In this document: piece after piece, positions 23,974 through 37,700 of the stretch
How positions within the stretch are numbered: position 1 is the stretch's first letter
Layout: each line of letters opens with the position of its first letter
From: Herpetosiphonaceae bacterium
GTDB lineage: Bacteria; Chloroflexota; Chloroflexia; Chloroflexales; Kallotenuaceae
Length of the DNA: 41,723 nt
Reading direction: 5' to 3'
Assembly: GCA_036374795.1 (NCBI GenBank)
Contig: DASUTC010000240.1
Location: forward strand, 1-41,723
The notes under the pieces: generated by a model
The model's input: the letters and a program-made list of their open reading frames with translations, nothing else
What the model was told of the DNA's origin: nothing
Databases searched by the model: none
Program-made: the position numbers and the translations under genes

Positions 23974-25590
23974 CTACGGCTTCCCGCCAGGCTTTTGCTT
24001 AAGCGCCGCCTTGCAGGCAGCCTTGAGCGCGTCCTTCTCACTGCTTCCGACATTCAGCTGATCGATCGCGGCCTCGCACGCTTTCTCGCTCCCGGCCTCC
24101 AGACCCTTACGAATACCCTCTTCGGCTTTCTTGCGGAGGCCTTCGGGCAGCGGCAGCTCTTTGAGGATCGGCTTTACCACATCTTTCATCACCAGATCGA
24201 TAACCGCCTGGCCCAGGCTCTTTGTCTCCCTGGGATGCGTGCGGTCGAATTCCTCAATCTTTCGCCGATCCTCCTCATACCGCTTCCACATCTCGGTTTC
24301 TGCCGGATCACGATACGGAATCCTTGGCTTCCCCAGACCAAAGTCGAGCGGCAGCTTCGGTATCGTTGGGACCGGCACGGTTGTGGGCGGCGCCTGCGGC
24401 GGCGATGGCGGCTTGAGCGAAGGATCGAGGCCAAGCGAGAGGGTGCTTTTTTCCACGCGGAAGAAGACATTTACGCGCCGGTTGCGGGGTTCGGGCTGAT
24501 CGTTTTTCGTCGGCACAACCGGCTCGCTCTCGCCCTTACTCTCGGTGCTCATGATCTCAGGCGGGACACCCTCTTGCTGCAAGAAGGCCATAACCGCATC
24601 CGCGCGCTGCTGGCCCAGGTCAAGATTGCGCTCATCCGTGCCCACCCGGTCGGTATGACCGGCGATGTGGACCGTCGATCGGGGATACTTGCGGATGAAA
24701 AACAGGATTTGCCGGGCGGCATAGCGCAGGGAGTCTTCACCAGCCTTGGGGATCGCGGCGCTTCCCATACCGAAGCGATCCACTGTCGTCGATCCCAGGG
24801 CGCTCGCCAACAACGGCGAGGCATTTTCGCGCAGATCAACAGATCCGACAGGCGGAAGTTGAAGCGGGCCGGTCCCAGCAGCCGGGTCCGGCTGGCGTTG
24901 AATCGCCCGACTCACGCCGGAGGCAGGCCCGCCGCTCGTCTGCTGGACAACATGGGCAAGCTCGTGGGCCAGCAGCCGCCGTCCCGCCGCCGTGACCGGG
25001 TCATAGCGATTGGAAGCAAAGACAATGTTTGGGCCGGATGTATAGGCAAGCGCAGCGATCTGCCGCGCCGACTCATTTGCCTTAGCGTCCGCATGCACGC
25101 GCACCCCGCCAAAGTCATGGCCGAAGCGCGCTTCCATAAACCCGCGTGTCGCCGCATCGAGCGGCTGTCCGTGCGAGGCGATCACCTCGTCCACAATCGG
25201 CGGTGCGGCCATAGCGCCAGGGCTCTGGGCCTGGTAAGGCTGTAGCTGCCTATGTACGCCGTGCCCCTCGACGTGCCCATGAGCCGATGCACCCGGAGCA
25301 CGTGACTCGGTCCGCATCACGCGGTCGGCGACCGAATCTGCTTCCTGCTCGTAGCGATCACCGGGCGTATTGACTGTACGCTTCGTCTGAATCGTGTGCG
25401 ACGCTTGCGGATACACGAGTGTGCGGCCGAAGTCGTGACCGAACAGTGCTGCATGAGCGCTGAGCGACTGATGCGCGTCTACCGGCGAGTGAGCGCGGTG
25501 CTTCAGCAAAGGCGCTGGTGTGGTCAACCTGGCTGGGTTGAAGGAAGCTGATTGCTTTTGCCGCCGTAGCTTCTGCATCAAGACCTGCAT
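23974..25590 (-). CDS. eCIS-core (DUF4157) protein with OmpA-like C-terminal domain
   Basis: A 538-aa protein. The lead motif GDRYEQEADSVADRVM (res ~77-92) and the DUF4157/eCIS-core domain (~150-220) are clear: FGHDFGGVRVHADAKAN, then LLAHELAHVVQQ with a zincin-like H209-E-L-A-H213. DUF4157 proteins are linked to extracellular contractile injection systems, where they act as cargo or loading-associated factors. Residues ~280-385 are an OmpA-like peptidoglycan-binding domain (VHIAGHTDRVGTDERN, DLGQQRADAVMAFL, RNRRVNVFF). The tail is charged and Pro-rich. A Gly/Ala-rich ribosome site (GGAGGAGGAGG) abuts ATG 25590. There is no signal peptide. No sheath, tube or baseplate genes are in the window, so a working injection system cannot be claimed here. 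Confidence 0.82.
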   Translation of the reverse strand: MQVLMQKLRRQKQSASFNPARLTTPAPLLKHRAHSPVDAHQSLSAHAALFGHDFGRTLVYPQASHTIQTKRTVNTPGDRYEQEADSVADRVMRTESRAPGASAHGHVEGHGVHRQLQPYQAQSPGAMAAPPIVDEVIASHGQPLDAATRGFMEARFGHDFGGVRVHADAKANESARQIAALAYTSGPNIVFASNRYDPVTAAGRRLLAHELAHVVQQTSGGPASGVSRAIQRQPDPAAGTGPLQLPPVGSVDLRENASPLLASALGSTTVDRFGMGSAAIPKAGEDSLRYAARQILFFIRKYPRSTVHIAGHTDRVGTDERNLDLGQQRADAVMAFLQQEGVPPEIMSTESKGESEPVVPTKNDQPEPRNRRVNVFFRVEKSTLSLGLDPSLKPPSPPQAPPTTVPVPTIPKLPLDFGLGKPRIPYRDPAETEMWKRYEEDRRKIEEFDRTHPRETKSLGQAVIDLVMKDVVKPILKELPLPEGLRKKAEEGIRKGLEAGSEKACEAAIDQLNVGSSEKDALKAACKAALKQKPGGKP

Positions 25591-25612
25591 CCTCCTCCTC
25601 CATCAGTCGATT

Positions 25613-25846
25613 TCAAACCGCCCGGAAACGCGCGCCGCGACGGAACGCTATATATGACATAGTAGCAGATGCACCCACACCTGTCGATACACAGCGTTCG
25701 TCCGTCGGCTTGATCAATTTTATGCGGCCGCTGAAGAGCATGAACAGCACAGGTAGTACGCTCATGATACGCCCGGCCCAGAGCGTCTTGTTCGAGATGC
25801 GAACAGATCGCGTGACGGCTTGTATGGCATCCTCCAGAGCTTTCAT
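25613..25846 (-). pseudogene. Truncated DoxX-like protein remnant
   Basis: The middle of this 77-codon frame (about residues 18-48: NKTLWAGRIMSVLPVLFM, then LFSG and IKLIKP) matches the N-terminal first helix of DoxX-like family proteins (usually 120-130 aa, four helices). After IKLIKP the match is lost and the frame runs into unrelated sequence and stops, so three of the four helices are missing. The lead-in (MKALEDAIQAVT) is also atypical. I read it as the 5' remnant of a deleted gene that survives as an open frame. It lies between the eCIS-core gene and the SWIM gene. Confidence 0.55.
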
Positions 25847-25870
25847 GAAGAGCGCGGCTGTATCCTGGCG

Positions 25871-27034
25871 CTACGAGGTGAGATGGAACAAGCGCATGGT
25901 GCGCGATAAGAGACGCCCGACCGGGTGCATCGGACCCGAACCCTGCACATCCTGCTCCGATGTGGTCCCGTCAGGTGGCGTGCTTGACTCGTGTACCCTA
26001 GGATCATGCTGCTCGCAGCCGGCTGCACGCCACACGGCTGGCGTCGTCTCGCGCGTCTTGCTGTCGCTGTACGGCGGGAAGATATTGTAGCCCTTGACTA
26101 CCGACAGGATGCCCTGCTCATCGCTCAGGAGGCGGAGAAACACAGTCAGAAAATGATCGGCTTCGGGTACGTGCGCTGCCCTTACCACGCAATAATCGCG
26201 CACATACCGACCGCGCTCGAAGACGCGAATCCGGCGCTCCACACGCTTGCCCGGATCGCGCCGCAGCCGGTAGACTCGCTGCTGCCTGGGATCGAGCTGG
26301 CTGGATACGTCGAGGTAGCCCTGCTGTTCGAGCTGAAGATACAGATCGCCCAGGAACAGGCGTAGCGTCTGCTCGGCGCGCTCATGAGGCCGCAGCCCAT
26401 CGCCAAGATCGACGGTATTGCCCACGCGGAGAATGTCACGAATGCCGATCTGCGACGCTGTTGTATCCGCGCGGCGCTGGCGCTCCGGCACTCGAAAGTG
26501 CTGCGGCGGCTGTCCCACGAGCGGAAAACCGGCCTGTCGCGCGATCTCGCCCGCAATCGCATAGCCCGCCCAACCGGCCACCGCAGCTTGCATATCGGCC
26601 TGCGGCGCTGTATGGCGCTGAGCGAAGGCCACCACGCCCGACGCGGCATAGCCGGTAGGTGTCGCGAGCTGGATTAAGACAAAGCGGTACCGCTCTGTGC
26701 CGATCCGTGCGTCGCGCTCCTCTATGCCCCACGATCCGATCAATCCGGGCCATTGCTGCTGTGTGGCTTGAATCAGCGGATGCGCGGCGGCTGTGGGCGA
26801 CTGGCGAAGCATCTGCGTCGGCGCGGCAGGATGGTCCATGAGTTGCGCTGCCAGACGTGTATGTTTACAGGATCGGTCGGCGGGGGCGGCGCGCTGCTTG
26901 ATCCAGGCGACACAATCACAGGAGAGGCTTCCTGTCCGCGTATCGGCGCAGATGCGATACCACTGGCTCGCCTGGGATGCGCTCTCGATCGCCATGATCA
27001 GGCGATAATCGCCACGTTCCAAACTCCGGCTCAT
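25871..27034 (-). CDS. SWIM zinc-finger protein, otherwise unknown
   Basis: A 387-aa protein. The N-terminus carries a SWIM-type zinc-binding motif, C39-x-C41 ... C56-x-H58 (LSCDCVAWIKQ then RSCKHTRLA), a CxC(n)CxH pattern usually involved in DNA or protein binding. The rest (about 90-340) has no family that I recognise; it includes an alternating basic stretch (RVYRLRRDPGKRVERRIRVF) and a predicted folded centre with several beta-prone segments. A GAGGAG ribosome site lies 8 nt before ATG 27034. It follows the unknown 131-aa gene on the same strand after 60 nt, probably one transcript. The C-terminal 60 residues are low-complexity and polar. Confidence 0.75.
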   Translation of the reverse strand: MSRSLERGDYRLIMAIESASQASQWYRICADTRTGSLSCDCVAWIKQRAAPADRSCKHTRLAAQLMDHPAAPTQMLRQSPTAAAHPLIQATQQQWPGLIGSWGIEERDARIGTERYRFVLIQLATPTGYAASGVVAFAQRHTAPQADMQAAVAGWAGYAIAGEIARQAGFPLVGQPPQHFRVPERQRRADTTASQIGIRDILRVGNTVDLGDGLRPHERAEQTLRLFLGDLYLQLEQQGYLDVSSQLDPRQQRVYRLRRDPGKRVERRIRVFERGRYVRDYCVVRAAHVPEADHFLTVFLRLLSDEQGILSVVKGYNIFPPYSDSKTRETTPAVWRAAGCEQHDPRVHESSTPPDGTTSEQDVQGSGPMHPVGRLLSRTMRLFHLTS

Positions 27035-27094
27035 GCTCGAAACTCCTCTAGTCGTCGCGCTAGTGCTCTTTATTGGTAGTCTGTTGTATCTGGA

Positions 27095-27490
27095 TTAGCC
27101 GCCCTGAATCGGCGAGAGGATCAGGTAGTCGGTGTCGCTGGTAAGATCGAGGATCGTGACGAGCGTGCCGCTAGTTGCCTGGCCCGGCTTTACGGCAAAC
27201 ACGGGGCGGCGGTGCCCGGTATGCACCTCGACCACGCTGCGGGCGTAGGTTGCCGCCCACCGCTCATCGGGAGCGAGGGTATCAAGCGCTTCCAGGCTGC
27301 TGATGCGCGGAAACGTGACGGGCGCATCCCCGGCCTGCCCGAAGACGCGGACGGTGCCCACGCCGACGATCGAGGGGCTGAAATCCCCAGCTTCGCAGCG
27401 GGCGATCCAGGCGCGTGCCAGGGCTGCTTGATCGGCTGGCAGATGAGCAGGTACGGTTGTTTTGGGTGTGGTAGGTGCGATCAGGGTCAT
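27095..27490 (-). CDS. Conserved-looking 131-aa protein of unknown function
   Basis: I do not recognise the family. The frame starts at ATG 27490 with AAGGAG 8 nt upstream and ends 60 nt before the SWIM gene, so it is likely co-transcribed with it. The N-terminal ~20 residues are Pro/Thr-rich; the central part (ALARAWIARCEAGDFSPSIV) looks helical, and the second half alternates polar and beta-prone residues (VEVHTGHRRPVFAVKPGQAT). There is no signal peptide and one Cys. The palindrome at 27538-27558 lies 48 nt upstream and may control the pair. Confidence 0.6.
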   Translation of the reverse strand: MTLIAPTTPKTTVPAHLPADQAALARAWIARCEAGDFSPSIVGVGTVRVFGQAGDAPVTFPRISSLEALDTLAPDERWAATYARSVVEVHTGHRRPVFAVKPGQATSGTLVTILDLTSDTDYLILSPIQGG

Positions 27491-27537
27491 GGTCTTGCTC
27501 CTTCAAGATCGGTTGTTGCTTGCAGGATAGACCATGC

Positions 27538-27558
27538 TTGTGACATGTAGTGTCACAA
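27538..27558 (-). promoter_or_regulatory. Palindrome upstream of the unknown/SWIM gene pair
   Basis: TTGTGACA (27538-27545) and TGTCACAA (27551-27558) are perfect complements around TGTAG. The site lies between the GNAT stop (27567) and the start at 27490, with an A/T-rich flank (AAATTTT) on the GNAT side. It looks like a regulator site, but also could be a weak terminator for the GNAT gene. The core TGTGAC...GTCACA resembles, but has the wrong spacing for, a CRP site. Confidence 0.45.
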
Positions 27559-27566
27559 AAATTTTC

Positions 27567-28046
27567 CTACCGAAGATCGAGCTTCATGCCCACATGCGAA
27601 GCGACGAAGCCCAGGCGCTCGTAAAAGCGGTGAGCATCCGCGCGGCTGGCATTCGTCGTCAACTGCACCAGGCAGCATCCTTCCTCGCGCGCCCGCGTAA
27701 TCGCCCAGCGCAGGAGCCGCTCTCCGATCTGCTGGTTGCGATACCGCCGATCGACGCGCACCGCCTCAATCAGCGCTCGCTTGCCGCCCTGAAACGACAG
27801 GCCAGGAATAAAGGTCAGTTGCAGCGTGCCAATCACCGCGCCGTCACGCTCGGCTACCACCAACTCCTGGTGCGCGTCGGCATCGATCTCGCGAAAGGCG
27901 TCGTAGTAGGCTTGTGGTAGGGGCTGGCGGTAGGCTTCGCGCTGGCTGCCCAGCGGATCATCGGCCAGCAGCCGCACGATCTCGGCCACATCCGCTGCGG
28001 CTGCTCGTCGTATGCTCAGGTTACGCTGCGCTGCGTCTTGCTCCAT
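27567..28046 (-). CDS. GNAT family N-acetyltransferase
   Basis: A 159-aa GNAT enzyme. The start is set at ATG 28046 because GGAGG lies 5 nt upstream; the frame continues open to 28115 without support. The acetyl-CoA-binding segment reads VRVDRRYRNQQIGERLL (Arg-x-x-x-x-Gly pattern with RNQQIG), and AHRFYERLGF is the conserved C-terminal Tyr/Phe turn of the family. It lies 38 nt downstream of paiB-like 28085-28729, resembling the paiAB pairing of Bacillus, in which PaiA is a GNAT polyamine acetyltransferase. The sequence here is not clearly PaiA itself, so the acyl acceptor is unknown. Confidence 0.82.
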   Translation of the reverse strand: MEQDAAQRNLSIRRAAAADVAEIVRLLADDPLGSQREAYRQPLPQAYYDAFREIDADAHQELVVAERDGAVIGTLQLTFIPGLSFQGGKRALIEAVRVDRRYRNQQIGERLLRWAITRAREEGCCLVQLTTNASRADAHRFYERLGFVASHVGMKLDLR

Positions 28047-28084
28047 GTACACCTCCACACCCGGCGCTGCCTCACCGAAATTGC

Positions 28085-28729
28085 CTATACCTCGACCGGC
28101 AGATCGAGCGCGCACTCACCGGGCATAAACCGCGCCAGAGCGCGAGCGTCGGGACTGGCGCTCTGCCGCAGCGCCGCGTAGACACCCTGCTGATCGGCTG
28201 GCGAGCGATTCTGGCCCAGCTTGAACTTGCCCTCCAGCCGTGCGATCGGCAGCTCGAACCCGACGATCGCCTTCATCAATTGCTGCCTGTACGCATCCGG
28301 CAGCAGGCCCGGCCACGGCGTGGGCAGATCGGCCTCATAGGTCTGGATCAACTCCTGAAGCTGCGCCGACAGCCATGCGGCATCATCGCGGATCTGCGGC
28401 GTGCCGTAGGCATGAACCGTCACGTAGTTCCAGGTGGGCACGGCGGGCGAGGCTGCGTACCAGGAGGGCGAGATGTAGCTGTGCGGCCCCTGGAAGATCA
28501 CCAGCGCCTCCCGATCAGGCAGGAAATGCCGCCAGTGCGGGTTGGCCCGCGCCAGATGACCGACCAGCACTCCATGCGGACTCGCGGGCGATTCGCGCAG
28601 GAGCAGCGGCAGGTGGCTGGCGAACGGCACGCCATCGACTACCGAGATCAGCGTCGCGAAGCTAAACGCACGCATGACGGCTCTCAGCTTGGCGGGATCT
28701 TGAACCTCAAACGAAGCAGGAAGATACAT
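28085..28729 (-). CDS. paiB: PaiB-like FMN-binding negative transcriptional regulator
   Basis: A 214-aa protein with the PaiB pattern: MYLPASFEV start, FATLISVVDGVPFASHLPLLL, GHLARANPHW, then VIFQGPHSYISPSWY and VPTWNYVTVHAYG. PaiB members have an FMN-binding split-barrel fold and were described as repressors of sporulation and protease genes in Bacillus; here the host is not a Bacillus, so only the fold-level role is claimed. It precedes a GNAT gene by 38 nt on the same strand and probably forms an operon with it. There is no signal peptide. Confidence 0.87.
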   Translation of the reverse strand: MYLPASFEVQDPAKLRAVMRAFSFATLISVVDGVPFASHLPLLLRESPASPHGVLVGHLARANPHWRHFLPDREALVIFQGPHSYISPSWYAASPAVPTWNYVTVHAYGTPQIRDDAAWLSAQLQELIQTYEADLPTPWPGLLPDAYRQQLMKAIVGFELPIARLEGKFKLGQNRSPADQQGVYAALRQSASPDARALARFMPGECALDLPVEV

Positions 28730-28909
28730 ACACGACTCGCATTTATTGTACAGACAGGACCAATCATTCCATCATAGATCAGCCTCACGTCAAACGCCAG
28801 GGACATTGGACCAGTCGCGCGACATGCCAATGAGCAGAGCGCAGATGCCATGCTGCTTGGGCGGACAGGATATAGCCAGGGTGATAACTTGTAAAGGGAC
28901 CTTAACCTG

Positions 28910-28938
28910 TTGACGGATGCTTGCTACCCGCTTATAAT
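28910..28938 (+). promoter_or_regulatory. Strong sigma-70-type promoter of the FAAL-NRPS-PKS locus
   Basis: TTGACG (28910-28915) is followed after exactly 17 nt by TATAAT (28933-28938). The sequence after it is AT-rich. This is the best promoter in the window by match and spacing and should start transcription near 28945. Confidence 0.7.
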
Positions 28939-28944
28939 TTTCAA

Positions 28945-29224
28945 AGCTGTTGCTAAAAAGTTCAACAATTTTAATTTTCGCCGCACGCCCACATGATCCC
29001 GAAGGGATAGCGGCGAGCTTCAGCTCACTCTACGACAGGTCTAAGACTACCGCGTCTCGCCTCGATCCTGAGGTTCTCATACGACCAAGCAGCGCCTAGG
29101 GGAGAACACGCTGCCTCGCCCGCAAGCTTGCCGAACCAAGATAGGCCAACGATGACTACTGCGCACACCGGTAGCCTTTGTGGCTCGCCAGTAGTTGTGG
29201 CATCTGCCCACCGAAAGCAACAAG
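28945..29224 (+). other. Long structured 5' leader of the NRPS gene
   Basis: Between the predicted start of transcription and the NRPS start codon lie about 280 nt with no gene. An early nested stem is visible: CGCCGC (28979-28984) with GCGGCG (29010-29015), enclosing ATCCC-GAA-GGGAT (28996-29008). Nothing I recognise as a named riboswitch class is present. The region 28730-28909 upstream of the promoter holds no other feature that I can support. Confidence 0.4.
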
Positions 29225-34702
<5,478 letters not shown>

Positions 34703-34745
34703 AAGAAATAGTGCATAGATCGAAGACGATAAGGAGTTGATCCGC

Positions 34746-37700
34746 ATGGATAGCGCGGAAACGCAGCAATCAATAGATGGCATCGCGATCGTCGGTATGG
34801 CGGGGCGCTTTCCGGGTGCCGGCACGGTCGATGAGCTTTGGAGCAATCTTCAGCAGGGCGTCGAGTCGATCTCGTTCTTCAGCGACCAGGAGTTGCTTGA
34901 CGAGGGCATCGATCCGGCGCTGCTCGATCTGCCGAACTACGTCAAGGCGCGCGGCGCGCTCGGCAACGCCGAGTTCTTCGATGCGGCGTTTTTCGGCCAC
35001 AGCCCCAAGGTTGCCGAGCTGATGGACCCGCAGCACCGCCTGTTTCTGGAGTGTGCCTGGGAGGCGCTGGAGCACGCCGGATACGACTCCGAGCGCTACG
35101 CGGGGCGGATCGGCGTGTACGGCGGCGAGAGCATGAACACCTACCTGCTCAACAACCTCTACGCCCACATCCACATGGTCGCCTCCGTCGACAGCTTGCA
35201 GGCCGCGATCGGCAACGACAAAGATAGCCTCACGACTGAGGTTTCCTACAAGCTCAACCTGCGCGGCCCCAGCGTCACGATCCAGACGGCATCTTCCACA
35301 TCGCTGGTCGCGGTGCATCAGGCCTGCCAGAGTCTGCTCAACTACGAGTGCGATATGGCGCTGGCGGGCGGCGTCTCGATCCACTTCCCCGAAAAGGCGG
35401 GCTACCTCTACCAGCAGGGCGGCGCGACCTCGCCCGACGGCCACTGTCGCGCCTTCGACGTGAATGCTCAGGGCTTCGTCAACGGCCACGGCGCTGGCGT
35501 CGTCGCGCTCAAGCGGCTGGAGGATGCGCTCGAAGACGGCGATACGATCCACGCCGTGATTCGCGGCTCGGCGGTCAACAACGACGGCTCGCTCAAGGTC
35601 AGCTACATGGCACCCAGCGTCGAGGGCCAGGCCCAGGTGATCGGGATGGCCCAGACGATCGCCGGAGTCCACCCGGACACAATCGGCTACGTCGAGGCGC
35701 ACGGCACCGGTACCAACCTGGGCGATCCAATCGAGATCGCCGCGCTGACCCAGGCGTTTCGCGCGCACACGCAGCGCAAGCAGTATTGTGCCCTCGGCTC
35801 GATCAAAACCAACATCGGCCACCTCGATACCGCCGCAGGCGTGGCCGGCCTGATCAAGGCCACGCTGACGCTCAAGCACCGGCAGATTCCGCCCAGCCTG
35901 CACTACACCGCGCCTAACCCGCAGATCGACTTCGCCGGTAGTCCATTTTATGTCAACACGAAGCTGACCGAATGGCCGCGCAACGGCACGCCGCGCCGCG
36001 CGGGCGTCAGCTCGTTCGGCATGGGCGGCACCAACGCGCATGTTGTGCTGGAAGAAGCGCCGCAGGCCGAGCCGACCGACGAGGGCCGCGCCTGGCAGAT
36101 CCTATCGCTCTCGGCCAAGACCAGCACCGCGCTTGAGGCGGCGACCACGCGGCTGGCGGCGTATCTCAAGCAGCACCCCGATCTCAACCTGGCCGACGTA
36201 GCCTACACCCTGCACCTGGGTCGGCGTCCGTTCAGCCATCGGCGGGTACTCGTCTGCCAGGATCTCGACGATGCGGTAAACGCGCTCGAAACCTGGGACG
36301 CACAGCGCGTGCTGACGGGCCACCACGAGCCCGGCGAGCGTCCGGTCGTGCTGATGTTTTCGGGCCAGGGCGCGCAGTACGTCGGCATGGCGCGCGAGCT
36401 GTACGAGGACGAGCCGGTCTTTCACGAGACGATCGATCGCTGCGCCGCGATCCTGCGCCCGCACCTGGGCACCGATCTGCGCGACGTGCTCTATCCCGGC
36501 GCGGATGCCGCCGAGAGCGCCACGCAGCGCTTGACACAGACCGCGCTGGCGCAGCCCGCGCTCTTCGTGATCGCGTATGCGCTGGCGCAGCAGCTCATGG
36601 CCTGGGGCGTGCAGCCTGCGGCGATGGTCGGCCACTCGATCGGCGAGTACGTCGCGGCCTGTCTCGCGGGCGTTTTCTCGCTGGACGATGCGCTGCTGCT
36701 GGTCGCGGCGCGCGGCAAGCTGATGCAATCGCTGCCGTCCGGCGCGATGCTGGCCGTGCCGCTGCCGGAGCCGGAGGTCCAGTCGCTGCTCGGCGCTGAG
36801 CTGTCGCTGGCGGCGGTCAACGGCCCCGCGCTGTGCGTGGTATCGGGTCCGACAGCGGCGATCGACCAGCTTGAGGCCCAGTTGAGCGCCGAGGGCCTGA
36901 ACTGCCGCCGTCTGCACACCTCGCACGCCTTCCACTCGGCGATGATGGAGCCGATTCTTGAGGCGTTCGCGGCCCAGGTCAGGCGTATCCGGCTGCAAGC
37001 GCCGACGCTGCCCTACCTCTCGAACGTAAGCGGCACCTGGATCACCGCCGCGCAGGCCACCGATCCGCGCTACTGGACGACGCATCTGCGGCAGGCGGTG
37101 CGTTTCGCCGACGCCTTGCACGAGATCCTGCGACCGGAAAGCACGCTGCCCGGCGCGGTGCTGCTTGAGGTCGGTCCCGGCCAGACGCTCAGCACGCTGG
37201 CGCGGCAGCATCCGTCAAAAGCGCCCAGCCAGGTTGTGCTCGCGTCGGTGCGGCACCCCAACGACAAATTGAGCGATGCGGCGTTTCTGCTCAGCACGCT
37301 GGGCAAGCTCTGGCTGGCGGGCGTCGAGGTCGATTGGAGCGCCTTCTATCGCGACGAGCGCCGCCAGCGCGTGCCGCTGCCGACCTATCCCTTCGAGCGG
37401 CAGCGCTACTGGGTCGAGCCGCTGACGGTCGCGCCCGCCGCTGTAGCCGCAGCGCCCGCCGCCACACCGCAGAAAAAGGCCGATCTCGCCGACTGGTTCT
37501 ATCTGCCGTGCTGGAAGCCCGCGCTGCCGCCTGTGGTATCTACTGAGCAGCACGAGCGCTGGCTGCTCTTCACCGATGCAAGCGGCATCGGCGTGCAGCT
37601 CGCGCACCGGATCGAGCAGACCGGACAGCCGATCGTCACAGTCACGACGGGCAGCCAGTTCAGCAAGCTGCGCGACCGCCACTACGCGATCGATCCGCGC

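Noticed and set aside
34770-36041. Long minus-strand frames across the PKS genes (34770-36041, 36102-37211, 38232-39449 and others)
   Set aside because: They mirror strongly coding KS, AT and KR sequence on the plus strand; high GC with few stops explains them.
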